A stretch of 64,000 nt of DNA from Pelodera strongyloides (lineage: Eukaryota; Nematoda; Chromadorea; Rhabditida; Rhabditidae): contig JAANDG010000635.1 of NCBI GenBank assembly GCA_036852015.1, positions 17,820 to 81,819 on the forward strand, given 5' to 3'. Positions 38,301-50,759 of this stretch are shown in pieces. Numbering within the stretch: position 1 is the stretch's first letter; each line of letters opens with the position of its first letter. The notes below the pieces were generated by a model, which was not told the origin of the DNA, did no database searches, and saw only the letters and a list, made by a program, of their open reading frames with translations. Made by a program: the position numbers and the translations under genes.

Positions 38301-38922
38301 AATTTGGTGAATTTCTGTTACAAATTCCAGTCATATATCACTGCGCACAGATTCTTCCCTATGCCTTTGATCTGGGCCGCCTTTCGAATGCACGTGTGCC
38401 AATATGCTCTTTTTTATTCTCATTATCACATTTCGTCGGATATTGGAGGGTTTTGTACCTGGCCGACGGCTCGCCCAAGAAGACGAATTGCTCTTTTTTA
38501 CCCTCGTCCATACTGTAGTAATTAGCATTTGGAAATTTAACTCGATCCAAAAAAACATTGTCTTGTCCCAATATGAGAACGGGTTGTGTTACATATTTTC
38601 GTGAAATATGTGAAATTCCTGAGATTCCTTTGAGTGCAGGGGAATGATAATGCTTTAAATCAATTAAATGGTCTGCAGGCTCTTTGGAGACAGCCGCGCC
38701 CATTAGCCTTTCCAAGGACATACAAAAGATTGTTTTATTAACTAATGGAACAACAAATATAACTAACCAAATTCTTCGCATACAACCATGATCACATACA
38801 AGCAACGCCACAGTATATAAATATTAAAGATAATGTTTGAGATAATATTTTTACAGAAAATACTTACGCGTCTGTGAATAAACAGCTCCAAACAATGGTA
38901 GAATCAATGAGAAAATTATCAT
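28963..38922 (-). CDS. egl-15: FGF receptor tyrosine kinase (EGL-15 orthologue)
   Basis: Receptor tyrosine kinase at the plasma membrane. Coding exons, 5' to 3': 38922-38868, 38132-38032, 37890-37726, 37580-37511, 37249-36965 or 36702-36496, 36179-36018, 35847-35747, 35625-35491, 35398-35281, 35080-35011, 34821-34719, 34628-34521, 34375-34231, 34101-34016, 33854-33667, 33542-33431, 33290-33207, 33104-33004, 32933-32834, 32721-32614, 32528-32412, 32301-32225, 31871-31706, 31620-31522, 31414-31262, 31168-31030, 30939-30814, 30647-30465, 29802-29682, 29558-29422, 29138-28963. All phases agree, giving 1296 or 1270 aa. Domains: signal peptide (1-16), Ig1, insert (131-225), acidic linker, Ig2, Ig3, TM (about 520-545), kinase (about 632-950) with [25 protein letters not shown] and activation-loop YY, and a Ser/Pro-rich tail with DYMNV and SEYANN. 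The tail is longer than in C. elegans EGL-15 (about 1040 aa). Confidence 0.93.
29221..29317. repeat. (TA)n microsatellite
   Basis: Almost uninterrupted TA dinucleotide run of about 97 bp within the last intron of the FGF receptor gene. Confidence 0.97.
36496..36702 (-). other. egl-15: Alternative insert exon B of egl-15
   Basis: A 207-nt exon (69 codons) between a TTGTAG acceptor and a GTGAGC donor. It begins with AC after a phase-1 junction ([14 protein letters not shown]) and ends with a single G, giving the next exon a Val codon. It is charged, with [20 protein letters not shown]. Both its phases match exon A, so either exon can join the same neighbours. Known biology: C. elegans egl-15 has mutually exclusive exons 5A and 5B at this point, which select ligand and function. 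Which of the two here corresponds to 5A is not clear to me. Confidence 0.75.
36965..37249 (-). other. egl-15: Alternative insert exon A of egl-15
   Basis: A 285-nt exon (95 codons) with a TTTACAG acceptor and a GTGAGT donor. It starts with AC ([15 protein letters not shown]), is Cys- and Ser-rich with N-glycosylation-type sites, and ends with a single A, giving the next exon a Met codon. If the intron after it is retained, translation stops within two codons. The in-phase joining of both A and B would also be allowed on paper, but mutual exclusion is the known behaviour of the C. elegans gene. Confidence 0.75.
37505..37510 (-). promoter_or_regulatory. egl-15: GC-AG donor before the alternative exons
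   Basis: The exon ending Ig1 is followed by GCAAGT, a consensus donor with GC in place of GT. The phase needed by both alternative exons (one base carried over) is only obtained with this site. The nearest downstream GT donor gives the wrong phase. Confidence 0.7.
38359..38811 (-). CDS. Hypothetical ORF inside egl-15 intron 1
   Basis: A 150-codon uninterrupted frame on the same strand as the host gene, in the large first intron. Composition is protein-like rather than AT-driven: internal stretches read [20 protein letters not shown] and [20 protein letters not shown], followed by an Arg/Lys-rich end. The second in-frame Met at residue 31 is a plausible start. It has no clear signal peptide or domain and I do not recognise a family. 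It could be a small intronic gene, a retrocopy, or an unused alternative exon, although it ends in a stop. Confidence 0.4.
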   Translation of the reverse strand: MALLVCDHGCMRRIWLVIFVVPLVNKTIFCMSLERLMGAAVSKEPADHLIDLKHYHSPALKGISGISHISRKYVTQPVLILGQDNVFLDRVKFPNANYYSMDEGKKEQFVFLGEPSARYKTLQYPTKCDNENKKEHIGTRAFERRPRSKA

Positions 38923-38924
38923 GT

Positions 38925-41900
38925 CAGCGGCATCTACGGTGGTCCTGAAATTCACAATTAGTTTGCATACTATGAAGATGACAAAAAAGGTAATTCGAAA
39001 TTCCAGGCAGATATGCGAATAATGACAACTCAAAGGAGTGTGGGTTTATGCCGAGACGTATTACACAATATATTTTTTCCAAATAATATTATTAAAAGTT
39101 AAAATTAAATAAATTAAAAGTTTGTCTGAAAGTAAACAGAACGGAATGTGTGCAGAACGTATGCAACCTCTATTGATGTTGGTACACTGCAACATCATAG
39201 TACTGCACTGACATTTCGTATATATGAACATTTTAAGGTGGTACACAAAGCGACTTATTAGAGTAAACACTTTCGTTGCACAAAACTATTAAGTAAGGCA
39301 ATATAAAGCATCAAAATGTGTACATCGCCTGCTACAGAGTTTGTATTCATAGCAGTGTGCGTACTCATCTATTCAGGTGGCACTGTTTTTGATTCTTAAA
39401 AAACTGATGTTGTAAACACATCCAAAGCAAGTGATGAATAATTATAGAACAACACAGCTAGTAAACAAATTCATAAGTTGCAATTAGAATAATAATATAA
39501 TAAACCCTGAAAGTTGACCGCACATATGATCGATTGATTGATAATATGATGTTCATGTGGTGATGCTAAAAGGCGCGTTAGTTGAAAACGACAGCGAGTG
39601 CGCCGGTTTCCACTGGTAGATAAATCTCTCATTTTCTCTCCGTGTTTCAGTTATATCGCGCTCCATCTTCTCGCTCTCTTTCTCTCTCTTTCTCACCATA
39701 TAAGAAACCTTATCCTATAAGGTTGATTTTCTCCGAAAAAAAGGGAGTTTATGATGAAGTTACAGAACAAGAGTTTACAAGAAACATTCAAGAGACCAGG
39801 CGAAGAGGAAGACATAATATGTGGTAAGGCTAGTATACACTTGCACTACAAAAGATGATATTTGTGTTTATTTAGGGTTAATGAGCTGATTTTCAGGTTA
39901 GTTGTTACTTTACAATGTGACATGTAATCGTAGGTTTCCTGTCGACATGAGTTAGTGTTAGGTCCATTGTATGTAAATGATACCCTTTGATTATAGAATT
40001 CAATAATCTAACACAGCGACTATAGAGAACGACAATCAGCCGATGAGATGCCAAAATAACTTTGCAAAGCTCACTTTCGAAGGTTTCAACAAGTGTTCAT
40101 ACAAGGAAGTTTACAACATTCCGAGTATAGAGACGAAATAGGTCTGACTTCGTGAAGCGAGAGAGGAGAAAAATTAGAGCGTGCGATAGACATAAAGCGA
40201 ACACAAGTAAGTAGATAGAAAATGAGTAACGGAGAGAAATATACTAGAGAGAAAAAGACGGAGAACTAATTGATTAATAAGTTGACTGCGGATCATCTTC
40301 AGTTCTCCATAAACACAAATATGTTTTGTTTTAAACATCTTAATGAACTAATTAATACGGTACGACAAAAATACAATATATTTGCACTAATTCTTTCTGA
40401 CATGCAGGTTTTCCTAACTTCTAGAGACTAGATCTTCCTGTAATGGCGAAAGGAAACGAAATTTATGGCCAATAACCAACATGTTTCCCTGAAGAACAGT
40501 GAATTTGCGGAGAATGTTTATATTTGGTTGGAGGCACATATTCTAGTCTACGACACTTTCGCAACTCGCATCTTGAGGAAATAAGCTAAATATGAATTGT
40601 CATCTTCAAAATAATTGCTACTAAATAGTCACAATGATTAGTAGGGATCTAGCCTGTAACCTTACAAGTCAGAATTGATGTGCTCGCTTTTCACGTCGTA
40701 TTCAGGCTTTCTTTTTGTTGGTTTACTTACTGAAGCGTGAGACAGCATCCTTTAAATTTAAAGCGTAACAATTTTTTGTCTAAATAAGCGAGGTGAGTCA
40801 ACAATAATCGAAATCTTATGGCAAAATGCACAACCCATAAGCATAACGGGAAATGTTTTGCAAGCACTCATTTGTCAAGCGCATAATATTTCTAGTGCAC
40901 CTATCACTACGAAGAACGTAATATCCGGAAATTTTAACAACAGTAATGAAGTATAACATTACATTGGTGTAGATTTTTGATAAAAAAGCCAACCCACAAA
41001 TTACACAAATTATTGTGTAGTTTTATTATTTTACTGGATTTTCAAAAAGATAGATTAATGAAAATAAACAACACTTGTGATGATCAGTTATAAATCATTG
41101 AATCGAATCGATATAATCAGATAATGCGCCTGGTAGGTTGTCGTCTGATATGCATCTCTGCCGTAGTCAGAGCTGCTCCCGCTCTACAGGATATCATATT
41201 TAATCCAATCGGGTCGACAGCCGGAATAAACAAATTTCGTGCCAGCCATAGGCGTATTAACAACTTAATACATCCGAAAACTGTATGCAAATTAGTTTTT
41301 TATAATGTTTATTAGCTTCTTTTAATTAATAACAAGAGTGTATATTTCCAGAAAATATCAACTTTTGGCACAGGATCAGTACGGTTGGTTCTGTTTAAAC
41401 CACAATGTAATTTGTTTGGAACGTCGCTTTTTTGTGTGCATCACGGGGCACTTTTTCCCGCCTTAAACCATCTGGAGGAGGTCTGAATGTTATACATTAC
41501 TTGGTGCTGAAGAACGCTCATAACATCGCACGTGTAATGGAACATAGGAACTGCTTGAAAAAGTAGAGTGTTTCCCTGTGATGCATAAGCACATCGTAAA
41601 TTGAACGTAAGCCTAATTACTGAGTCACATTTTTATTAAGCAATTGTGGTCTAATGCAGCGAACTGAAAACGAGTACCTTAAGCATATAAAAGACGGGAA
41701 TGCAGGAGCCAATTAAAGGACTTGATAATAACACACTAGGTCCGTCAATGAATTCGAGCGCACCAAAATAATAATAATACCTTTGTATCTATTGCACGGA
41801 AAAAGGGGCACTGTACTGAAATATATTTATAGTTACCTAGGGGTATTATTCCCGAATGCTTAAATCAATTTACTTACCCAAGCGGTAAGTTTACTAATAA

Positions 41901-44900
41901 ACACATTACTATGTGTTCATTTCATAATCCTATTTTTCCACATGCGACGATTGAAACTACAAAATACTGTGAGTAAACGGGAAGAGGTTGGAAACTAGAC
42001 CTCATCAGAAATGTTGTAATCTAAACTCGCTTAGGTTTAGTTTGCAGCCTTCGTCGGTGCTATTGTGAAAAGGCGGGAATTTGTTGTTCTTCGCGCATCT
42101 GGTAATGCATATGGGCGCCGGTCTCGGACCGAATATTTACACCGAGATTTATGCGATGTTCTGAGCTCCCGACTCCGTAAAAATAACAAATCGCTTCCGG
42201 AGGTCCATGGGCTTAACAATAAGAAATGCAAGGGGGGGGGTCCGCCAGTAATTGCATACTGAGTAATCACTGGTGAGTAGAATACTCTACCGGAAATGAA
42301 GATATCTAATAATAGAGAAAGAGCAATGGTGATCAGTACGCTTCTGCGCTTCCTCAAGAGAAGCTCTGGTGTTAATAGACCTAAGGGAGCATCTCGTTTA
42401 ATAAAAAATACTGAATATTACCGGAGATTTTGTGTTACATATGCTCATATTGCGGAGCCTTCTTCGCAAGCACTTCATACACAAAGTTCGTCAGGAGGGT
42501 GAATTTAGTCGTTTAGCGGAGCACAGAAATAGACACATTTACGCATGCTTTGATGTCATATCAACAAAGAAGTTACAACATGTAGTATAGTAGTATTCTT
42601 TGGTTGCATGGTAAGTCATGCAATCCTGAAAGAAATGTTTAGGCAGTGCACATTTAATTATGACATAATGAATAATTGTTGCTTCCTATAACTTTTTGAG
42701 AAAAACCATTTAAATTTAGTTGATGATCGGGTTGCTACTCTTCCCCACAAGCAGCATACTTGCCGCTCATAAAGGGAAACTTTTAGCCCACAATAAATCT
42801 TTGCACACAATGATGCACTTTTGGCAGGCAAGTGGCGCACATGTCGCATACAATGGCACACGTAACGCGCACACCATATCCAGCGCGTGGCATGCATGTC
42901 GCACACACCATACCCACATGTCTCACACTAGCCCGCAGGTTGCTCACTTGTCGCACGTCTCTTGTCGCACAATATTCGCACACAATAGCACACTTCCCAT
43001 ATGTGGCACAGTTCGGTAGGTGCGTCAATTGCAACACTGTGTGTGATATGTGTGCTAATAGGGGCAAGCCTGCTATTGGGTGCGACAAGTTATCATCTGT
43101 TGATTCGGTCTTTAAACGTATGCAATAATAAAGTATCCTCAGGATTGTTTACAGCAACAATTATCTCCCAACATGTACACAAATCTTACACCAATTAAAA
43201 TAAATGTTGCGTCTTATTAAACGCATTCTGAATGTATATGATGAATATGTTAGGTGAGAGACGTTGATTTGGTTACAGTTCCTACATTAATTGTAATCCG
43301 AAGCTTGTGCTGAACGTTGTACCTTCTTCTGCCACCGCGTACTGTATGCTGGTCAAGCAACGAAACTCTTTCCGAATATTCGCTCTTTCGGTCATCAGGT
43401 GTTTTTTTGCTCGAGGGATCAATACTTGGACACTTGCTTATGCTCCCGCCTGCACTCTCCAATTAGCGCACTCTCTTCAGTAATCCTATGTGTAAAGCAT
43501 TGGAAACATGGTAAATTACACATTTAATTTAATTTTAAAAAGCAGTCCATTACTTACCTTTCGCTTTTATTGTTATTAGGTAGGTGAAAGAAATATAGCA
43601 GAACATTTTTCGTTTAATTACGCTCTCATCTAAGGTAACCAGTGATAACGTTACCTCAAAAGCTGCTAATCAACCGTTCGTGGAATATGTGTATTTACAT
43701 ATAATATGCTTACGGGAGAATATTTATAAATTGGGTGTTAACTGAACCAAAAATTGGCATCACGCGTGCCGTGCAGTCTAGCCGTTTTTTTTTCACTAGA
43801 GCAGTTCGTCATGCAACTCTCATGCTGTTTTAATTTCGAGATTATTCTTCATTCGTACAGACTTTCGCACGTTTTCTTTCTGAGAATTGTGAACTAGGAA
43901 AGCAAATAGAAGAGAAACTTTAAATCTCAAACCAAAACCTCAATTTTTTTGCATTATGTTTGTTTTCGCGCAGCCTCCTAGGAATTCAAAGTAAATTTTG
44001 TTTTCACATTCAGTTTCAAACACTATGCACCTCGATTAAGTGAGAACAATAATGCGTATGTATGCGCCTTTATATTGAAATGGGATTTTCGTAATAAAAA
44101 CAACGTCACTAAACAATAGCAGATGCTGCTATCTTATATTTTACCACCTTTTATACCAGAGCTTCCCCCTGCCGCCTTGCACACTCTTTGAATGTAATTA
44201 CATCAGTTTATTTTGTTTATTGCCTATACATAAGGATGTCCAACACAGTACATGTTCATGTACACGTACACATCCTTACCACCGAATGTTTAACTCAAAA
44301 GTATTTGACTTCGTTATCTCTTATTCTCTGTTTATCCATTCTTCGCAGTTGTAATTAGGAAAAGTTAAGCATTTGTATTTTGATTATGTTTCATGATCTC
44401 GCTAAACAAATTTCGCACATGTTTCATCTTATTTTTCTTGTCTTATAGACCTTCTGCACTCGCTTTTTCCGAATCTTGATCAACTGTCTTCTAACAGCAT
44501 CATTGATGTTTGAACTAAATATTCAGTTCAAACGGCAGACTATCTTTTAAATGTGCCTTCTTATCACAATTTTCCTTTAGTTTATTGCTAACCCTGATCG
44601 AAAGTTGAGGTGACTTTTCCTGATTGTTCTTTATAAATTCCGTCTATACAACTTTTTTTTTTGAGATGAATGTTATTACGGATAAAGATGCATAAATAGG
44701 TCTGTGGTTCATAATTCATAGTGTATAAACAGTTCGGCTAGGTACCGTAGTCAGCAATTGTAAAATACGTTTTTACGGTTTGTGTCCGTCCATTAGACTT
44801 CTTTCTCTACATAATAATTGTTGAACGAATGAAGAACATTCCTTCGCTTAAAGCAAAGCGTTTCCAATACTTTAGTGCCCTAAAAGAGCAAAAATTGATT

Positions 44901-45200
44901 CGGACTACGGTACCTGTCCAAACAGTTTGATTAAAAACTCTGTGAGTTCTAGGCGTAAACAGCAAGAAATGCTGTTTTCACAGTAATATTTCTGAAATTC
45001 CGGACATTCTGTGCAAGTAAATTGAGGAAAACTTTTTTCTCGTGGACCTCTCCCTTTAAATGCAAAACATTACTAAAAGAACTTCCATATTGATCAAAGC
45101 TTATTTATGTGAAGTGTGTTCGTGTCTGTGCGTCTGTGGACATATCGAATCAATTGACCTATTTATGCATCTTAATCCGTAATAACTTTCTTCTTTTAGC
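38925..45200. other. Large intergenic region
   Basis: About 6 kb without a gene I can support. Just upstream of egl-15 is a CT-rich tract (39670-39695; GA-rich on the receptor's sense strand), possibly part of its promoter. Overlapping open frames on both strands at 42037-42500 give no coherent exon. A coding-like minus-strand block at 43280-43465 (SEYSERVSLLDQHTVRGGRR before a GTACAA site) could be a stray exon, but no partner exon was found. A degenerate GCACA-type repeat lies at 42780-43060. Confidence 0.5.
42780..43060. repeat. Degenerate GCACA / TGTCGCAC repeat
   Basis: Many imperfect units of GCACA, TGTCGCAC and TGGCACA, often at 9-12-base spacing, are interleaved for about 280 bp. The open frames through it (His/Cys/Thr-rich) are a consequence of the repeat and should not be read as genes. 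Confidence 0.7.
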
Positions 45201-45238
45201 CACTTGAATTGATAAACATCTTTGTCCAACTGCAGGTG

Positions 45239-48200
45239 ATGCGGAGTCGAACAGATAGTGTGGACTGCATTGATAATTATCAGTCAGAAGCAGAAGAGGA
45301 GAAAACGTATTACGATAAAGTGAATAAGAATCAGGTGAGCTCTAGAATCTACTCAAGAACCCACTTTTTACTTACGATCGTGAGGATCGCTGACTGAGAC
45401 ATGGGATGATATCCGTGACTTTGTTGGTAATTTTCATTTTGCTGCTAACCAGGGAATTATGTGTTACAAAGGGGTTACAAGGTCGCAAAGGGCCTGCAAA
45501 ACGCTTGAGAGCCCATAACTCGCTTTTAAAAATATAACAAACATTGTATTTAACCAATGCGCGTCTGAAAAAATGGTCTTTCATGGCGGTTAGCTCAGGT
45601 TCCAGCAGCAAAGAACACAGATAATAATAAAAGGCGAAGAGATAAATTGTTGAGCGAGATTTTGGATGAGGTTTATATGTCTTTGTCATCCTCCTTATCC
45701 ATCTGAAAATATCTCGTTACCAAATTCCTTGATTTCGCATCTACTCGTGTTAGGTTATATGCATACAGGTCATCAATTGGATCCCTGCTTCACTTTTCAG
45801 CACATATTCGACGAGGAGTTCGGCTTGATATCTCGTCCAAATAAGAGGAGGTCTTCACTATCCGGAGTGGAACATCGGTTGACCGATATGAAGAAATCCA
45901 TAACACTTGATGCAATCACTGGTTTTTTCCCAATATTGAAGTGGCTGCCAGCGTACAATGTGAAAGAAGATCTTTTTAATGACATTATTGGAGGATTGAC
46001 AGTTGGAATTATGCATGTTCCCCAGGGTGAGTACTACTTTGAGGTAAAATTGTAGCTCAGTACCCAGTGTAGTTTGATTGACCCAAAAGAAGGAAAAATG
46101 CCACCCTTCAGTAAGGGGGGGTATATTTTGCCTTAGAACAATATCCCAAATAGGAGAAATATAGGACACCATTAGTAAAGAACGTTCTACTCCAAATTTG
46201 GGATAAGAAATGGTACTCTGGTGCATTCTGCAGACCAATCCATCTTACCTGCTTCACCTTTATAACTATTACATCCGCACATATCTGCTTCGTCTAAAAA
46301 CTATGCAAGCCTTTCAGGCATGGCCTATGCCACTTTAACTGGCTTGAGACCAGTTACTGGTCTCTATACATCATTGCTTCCAGCATTGTTTTATATGATT
46401 TTCGGGACCTCGCGGCATGTTTCAGTAGGTTGGTTCTACTTTTTCTGCAGCTTATCCTTCTGTTCCTGAACTTATCTGTGATTATTTAAGGTAGGGTAGT
46501 AAGTTTATCACTGCTTAATCTAGGACAATTTTGAGGTGTGTTCTCTGTTGTGAGCCTGATGGTTGGTAGTTGCAACCTCCGTACGACACAAATATTAGTC
46601 GATAAACGATTCAGTGATAACGACACTGGTCTATTGGATGAAGTGGAATTTGAAAATCTGACGTACGGCATTTCGATGGAAATTGTCACCGCATTGGCGT
46701 TATTGGTTGGAATGATTCAGGTACATAGTATAGCACTACCTTTTCCTTCAGTGCTTCTTGATAAAATTACACTTGCAGAAGAGCTTTTGTTGACGACTTG
46801 TTCGACACTAGTGCGACTATTCGCCAATTGAGTGAACAAATTTTAAATATTGAGTTACGTAGCAGATAACTGCTTGATTCTCTCTTTAGATTTCTATGGG
46901 ACTTCTCCGTTTGGACTTCCTCACATCGTACCTCAGTGACCAAGTAATAACAGGATTTACCACAGGGGCATCTGTTCATGTGTTCACCGCTGAACTGAAT
47001 AAAATCTTTGGGGTTTCTCTACCGAGACATAATGGAGTTGGAAAGCTCTTTTTGGTAAGCCCCGAGGACAGCTTTCTTATTGCAGGAATTTAAAAAACAA
47101 GTGCAAGGTTCGAATCAAGTTGAACAACTGCACGTCCATTACATACGAATATTCAAGGAAAAAAATATATATATATATATATATATATAAATCCTTATAG
47201 ACCTTCCTTTATTTCAGGTATACGGTGACCTATGGAACAGTGTTGTGAGCGGCAACGCCAATCTGTCAACTTTTCTGATCTCAATCGTAACACTGATGGC
47301 TCTCTTTATTGCAAAAAATGTAGTGGATCCTGTGATTAAAAAGAAGCTCAACTTCCAACTGCCTATTCCATATGATCTCTTTGTGGTTGGTTTATAGTTT
47401 CTAAATAAGGCTTACTGTTTCTGGAAATTACGAAATAGTGTGTGGGTTCTTCTTTCATATTTGTAAAATTTGTGTAAACAAGTCCACTTTTGAAATAATG
47501 CAAACAATTCAGATGATTATTGGCACAACGTTATCGTTTGTTATGGTATTAAAGGACAATTACAATGTGAAGGTTATCGGGGAAATTCCAACTGGGTGGG
47601 TTCTGGCTACGTTGTGTGCACCGAAAAGTATTTTTCTGAAGTCGACACTCACGATAGCCGTAACCATTCAAATAATCACCAAGTGCAGGTTATAAAGTGT
47701 TGACTGAAGGCACAAAATAATCTACCTATTTTCCAGTTTTCCGTCTCCTTCAATTCCAAATCTCAACTTACTTCCAATGCTCTTTTCTGATGCGATTGCT
47801 ATTTCTATCGTAATTCTTGTTGTGACTATTTCAATGGGCAAACTCTTTGCCAAGAAACACAGCTACGAAATTGACGTCAGACAGGTCAGTAATAATTGTC
47901 AAGGCACAGTAATATTTTACTGTTTATTGTTTGAAAGTTTTCGCATATTTCTGCTGGAGCAGAATTTTCACCAATAAACATCAAAGGGCAAAAAAAAACA
48001 GGACACAAGGAACACCTTTTGTAACGGTTTTACGTATGTCACATTCAAATCATCATCCATTTTTCAGGAGTTCTATGCTCTCGGTGCCATGGAATGTTTA
48101 AGTTCCCTTTTCCCCGTATGGCCGGCATCTACTGCTTTGGCACGCACTTTGGTATATGAGGTGATCAAATACAGTTTATATGCCATTGAAGCCAAACTTT

Positions 48201-50748
48201 TGGAAAAAACGTTCGGAACAAGCATGTATACAATGGGATTGATTATTGTTTGATTGACAAAACTTTTTAGATAGATCTTTACTAATTACTTTTTAAGAAT
48301 GCCTCATTTGACTGAAAGATTATTTGCCGCACGTTTTCAGGCAGCTGGAACAAAGACGCAACTGGCAACAATATTCTCTAGTTTACTTCTACTTGCAGTT
48401 ATTTTCTGGATCGGGCCGGTGTTGGAGGGCTTGCCAACGGTATATTTGTCACATTTCCACATACTCCCCTTTATATTTTCAATTCTAAATTATATTTGAA
48501 CCACACAGTGGGGCACGGAATATTATTTAAAACTATCATAACAATAATTTATAGTGTTTCCTCTCTTGCATCATTATTGTGGCACTACAGGGAATGTTTA
48601 TGCCATTAAAGGAAATTGGACCACTGTGGAAAATTTCAAGGGGCGATGCGGTAAGCTATGCTTGTTACATTATTTTCCTTCAACGAAATGTGAATAATGG
48701 AGAAATGAGGAAAGTTTCGTCGGTTGACATAGGCTTACCCAGCATTTCAAGCTGGAATCATAGTTTCTGTCACACGTTTCGGGATGGTTATTAAATTAAA
48801 TAAGCCGATAATAATGCAAAAATCCTTCTCTACTTTTTCTTTAATAAAAAAAACATTTGATCGGACTTTGAAGAAAATATGTAAAGACATTTTTTCAGAA
48901 TTTTATACTTTTAAAACTATATTATTGGCGGTAGATAGCTGCTTCCGATTCGGCTGAATATCGATTTTTGCGGAAAGCAAGAAAAACACTCAGCAATATC
49001 TGAAATATATTTGAGACTTTATCTACTAGTTATCTTTGGTTTACTTTCAGGCAGTCTTTCTCGTAACTTGTATCGCAACAGTGGTATTTGATGTTACAGA
49101 AGGTCTTGCAATTGGTGTACTCTTCGCACTGGGACAGGTCGTCTTCAAAACACAAAGGTATTTGCTAAAGATATCTCTTTGTAACACACACTCTCACTTA
49201 AACAGTGTTATTTTTAATGCAATTTGCAACATTATCTCCTTCCCTTGGAATGTTTTAAGTGCTTAGATCAAATCGGTTCGTGCACTGGACTGAATTGCGA
49301 GTATCGACCTTAACCATTCTTACCAAGATATCAGGAACTAAGAGACTAGTCCTACTTATAACCCTTTGTTTTTAGAAGCCGCTTGGTTGAACTTGGTCGA
49401 ATGTCCCACACAAAGGATAGAATCTATTACCAACCGATTGCAGAATACAGGTATATTTTATACTCTCGAATTGCGTTCATCCGTATGTTCGCTCTTTTTC
49501 ACCATGTTTTTGTAGTAAAAGGTGTAGAAAAGGTTGTACCAACTAACACTGGAGATTGAAAACTTCCCATATCTGGCATAAACCGTACTACCACGATTGA
49601 AAACTTCCCATATCTGGCATAAACCGTACTACCACCCAATGTTAACTAATTTCCAGGGATTCGACTGTAACAGATGGTGTAGCTTGTCTGAGATATACTG
49701 CGCCTCTCGTCTTCCTCAATGTTGAGGAATTCAGACGACAACTATCAGTGGCCATTGAAGCACCGAGTATTGCAAGACGGTTAGTAGTTGAGTTGCTTTG
49801 AAAGTAACGGCACCCAATATTTTTTCTACAAAGACTAGGCTTGCCAAATCAATAACAAAACAAGTGATCATGGAGCATGATGTGAGGCAAAGTTGGAGAT
49901 TGTAAGTAACAAGAGAGTTCATCATCTCTCAATCTCAGAAAGCATCTGCAAGTGCAACAAGGACAGAAGAAAAATGAACCGATAATGCGTTCTCGAAACA
50001 ATTCTGCAGCAACAGGGCAGTATGTAATGTTGGCGCCAGGTCAAGCAAAGGATGCCGACTGTATTAGCAGTGTAAGTTCACGCTTTCAAGGCTTAAGACG
50101 AATAAAACAGTATATTTGAAAGTAATTTACGCAGATCGGTACATTGTTACCTGAACGGCACTCCTTTTCACGTAACTATCTAAAATATTTTCTTATATAG
50201 TTACTTATCTGGTTGGTCTTTTTCAGAAGTTGTCTACACTGGATAGCAATAAAATTTCGATGTCCGTGATTCGAGCCGTTGTTGTGGACATGAGTGCTGT
50301 GCCATTTATCGACTATATGGGAGCCACGACGATTGTTGAGGTCCTTTTCCTTTTCATGAATGAATATTAAGTTTCAGCTTATTGTAGATAACACAGCAAA
50401 TCTAAATCATGCATTGCCTCTTTCCAGGTGTTCGTCGAAAACATGAAAAACGGCATTCGAATATTCTATTGCGGAATCTCATGTGGGTTTCTTGCTCCAT
50501 TTTTACGCGTTTTTTTTTGTTACAGTTTGTTATGGCGAGCAATTTAAAGTAAAATTAAAACAGAACATTAGGAGAGTTTGCAGTACTGCAATAGCTGACT
50601 ATTTCATTTAGCTGAAATCATGGCCACATTGCAACTTTTCCCGATCGTCGAAGAAAAGCTCGGCGAGTACATCTTCCCAACGATTGAGGACGCTATTCAA
50701 GCAGCAAGTGAGGAAATAAAGATCCAACCCGATGAAGAAGCAGTCTAG
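45239..50748 (+). CDS. SLC26/SulP anion transporter
   Basis: Membrane anion exchanger or channel of the SLC26 family (sulfate, oxalate, chloride or bicarbonate; substrate not deducible). Exons: 45239-45334, 45801-46026, 46318-46428, 46536-46720, 46890-47054, 47218-47385, 47513-47595, 47737-47884, 48068-48160, 48341-48439, 48555-48650, 49051-49157, 49376-49450, 49657-49779, 49939-50071, 50227-50340, 50428-50482, 50612-50748. They join in phase to 737 aa, normal for the family. The SulP core shows [19 protein letters not shown] and [20 protein letters not shown], then many hydrophobic segments. A C-terminal STAS domain (about 560-725) has [19 protein letters not shown]. The ATG lies three bases after an acceptor-like CTGCAG, suggesting a trans-splice site. 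AATAAA occurs near 51333. Confidence 0.93.
47163..47189. repeat. Short (TA)n run
   Basis: TA dinucleotides in an intron of the SLC26 gene. Confidence 0.9.
49554..49635 (+). repeat. 41-bp tandem duplication in SLC26 intron
   Basis: Two exact 41-bp copies (starting GATTGAAAACTTCCCATATC) at 49554 and 49595, just before the acceptor of the exon at 49657. Confidence 0.95.
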
Positions 50749-50759
50749 AGGAAACAGTC

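Noticed and set aside
42037..42502. Candidate genes on either strand
   Set aside because: Three overlapping frames in opposite directions, no domain, no matching splice sites.
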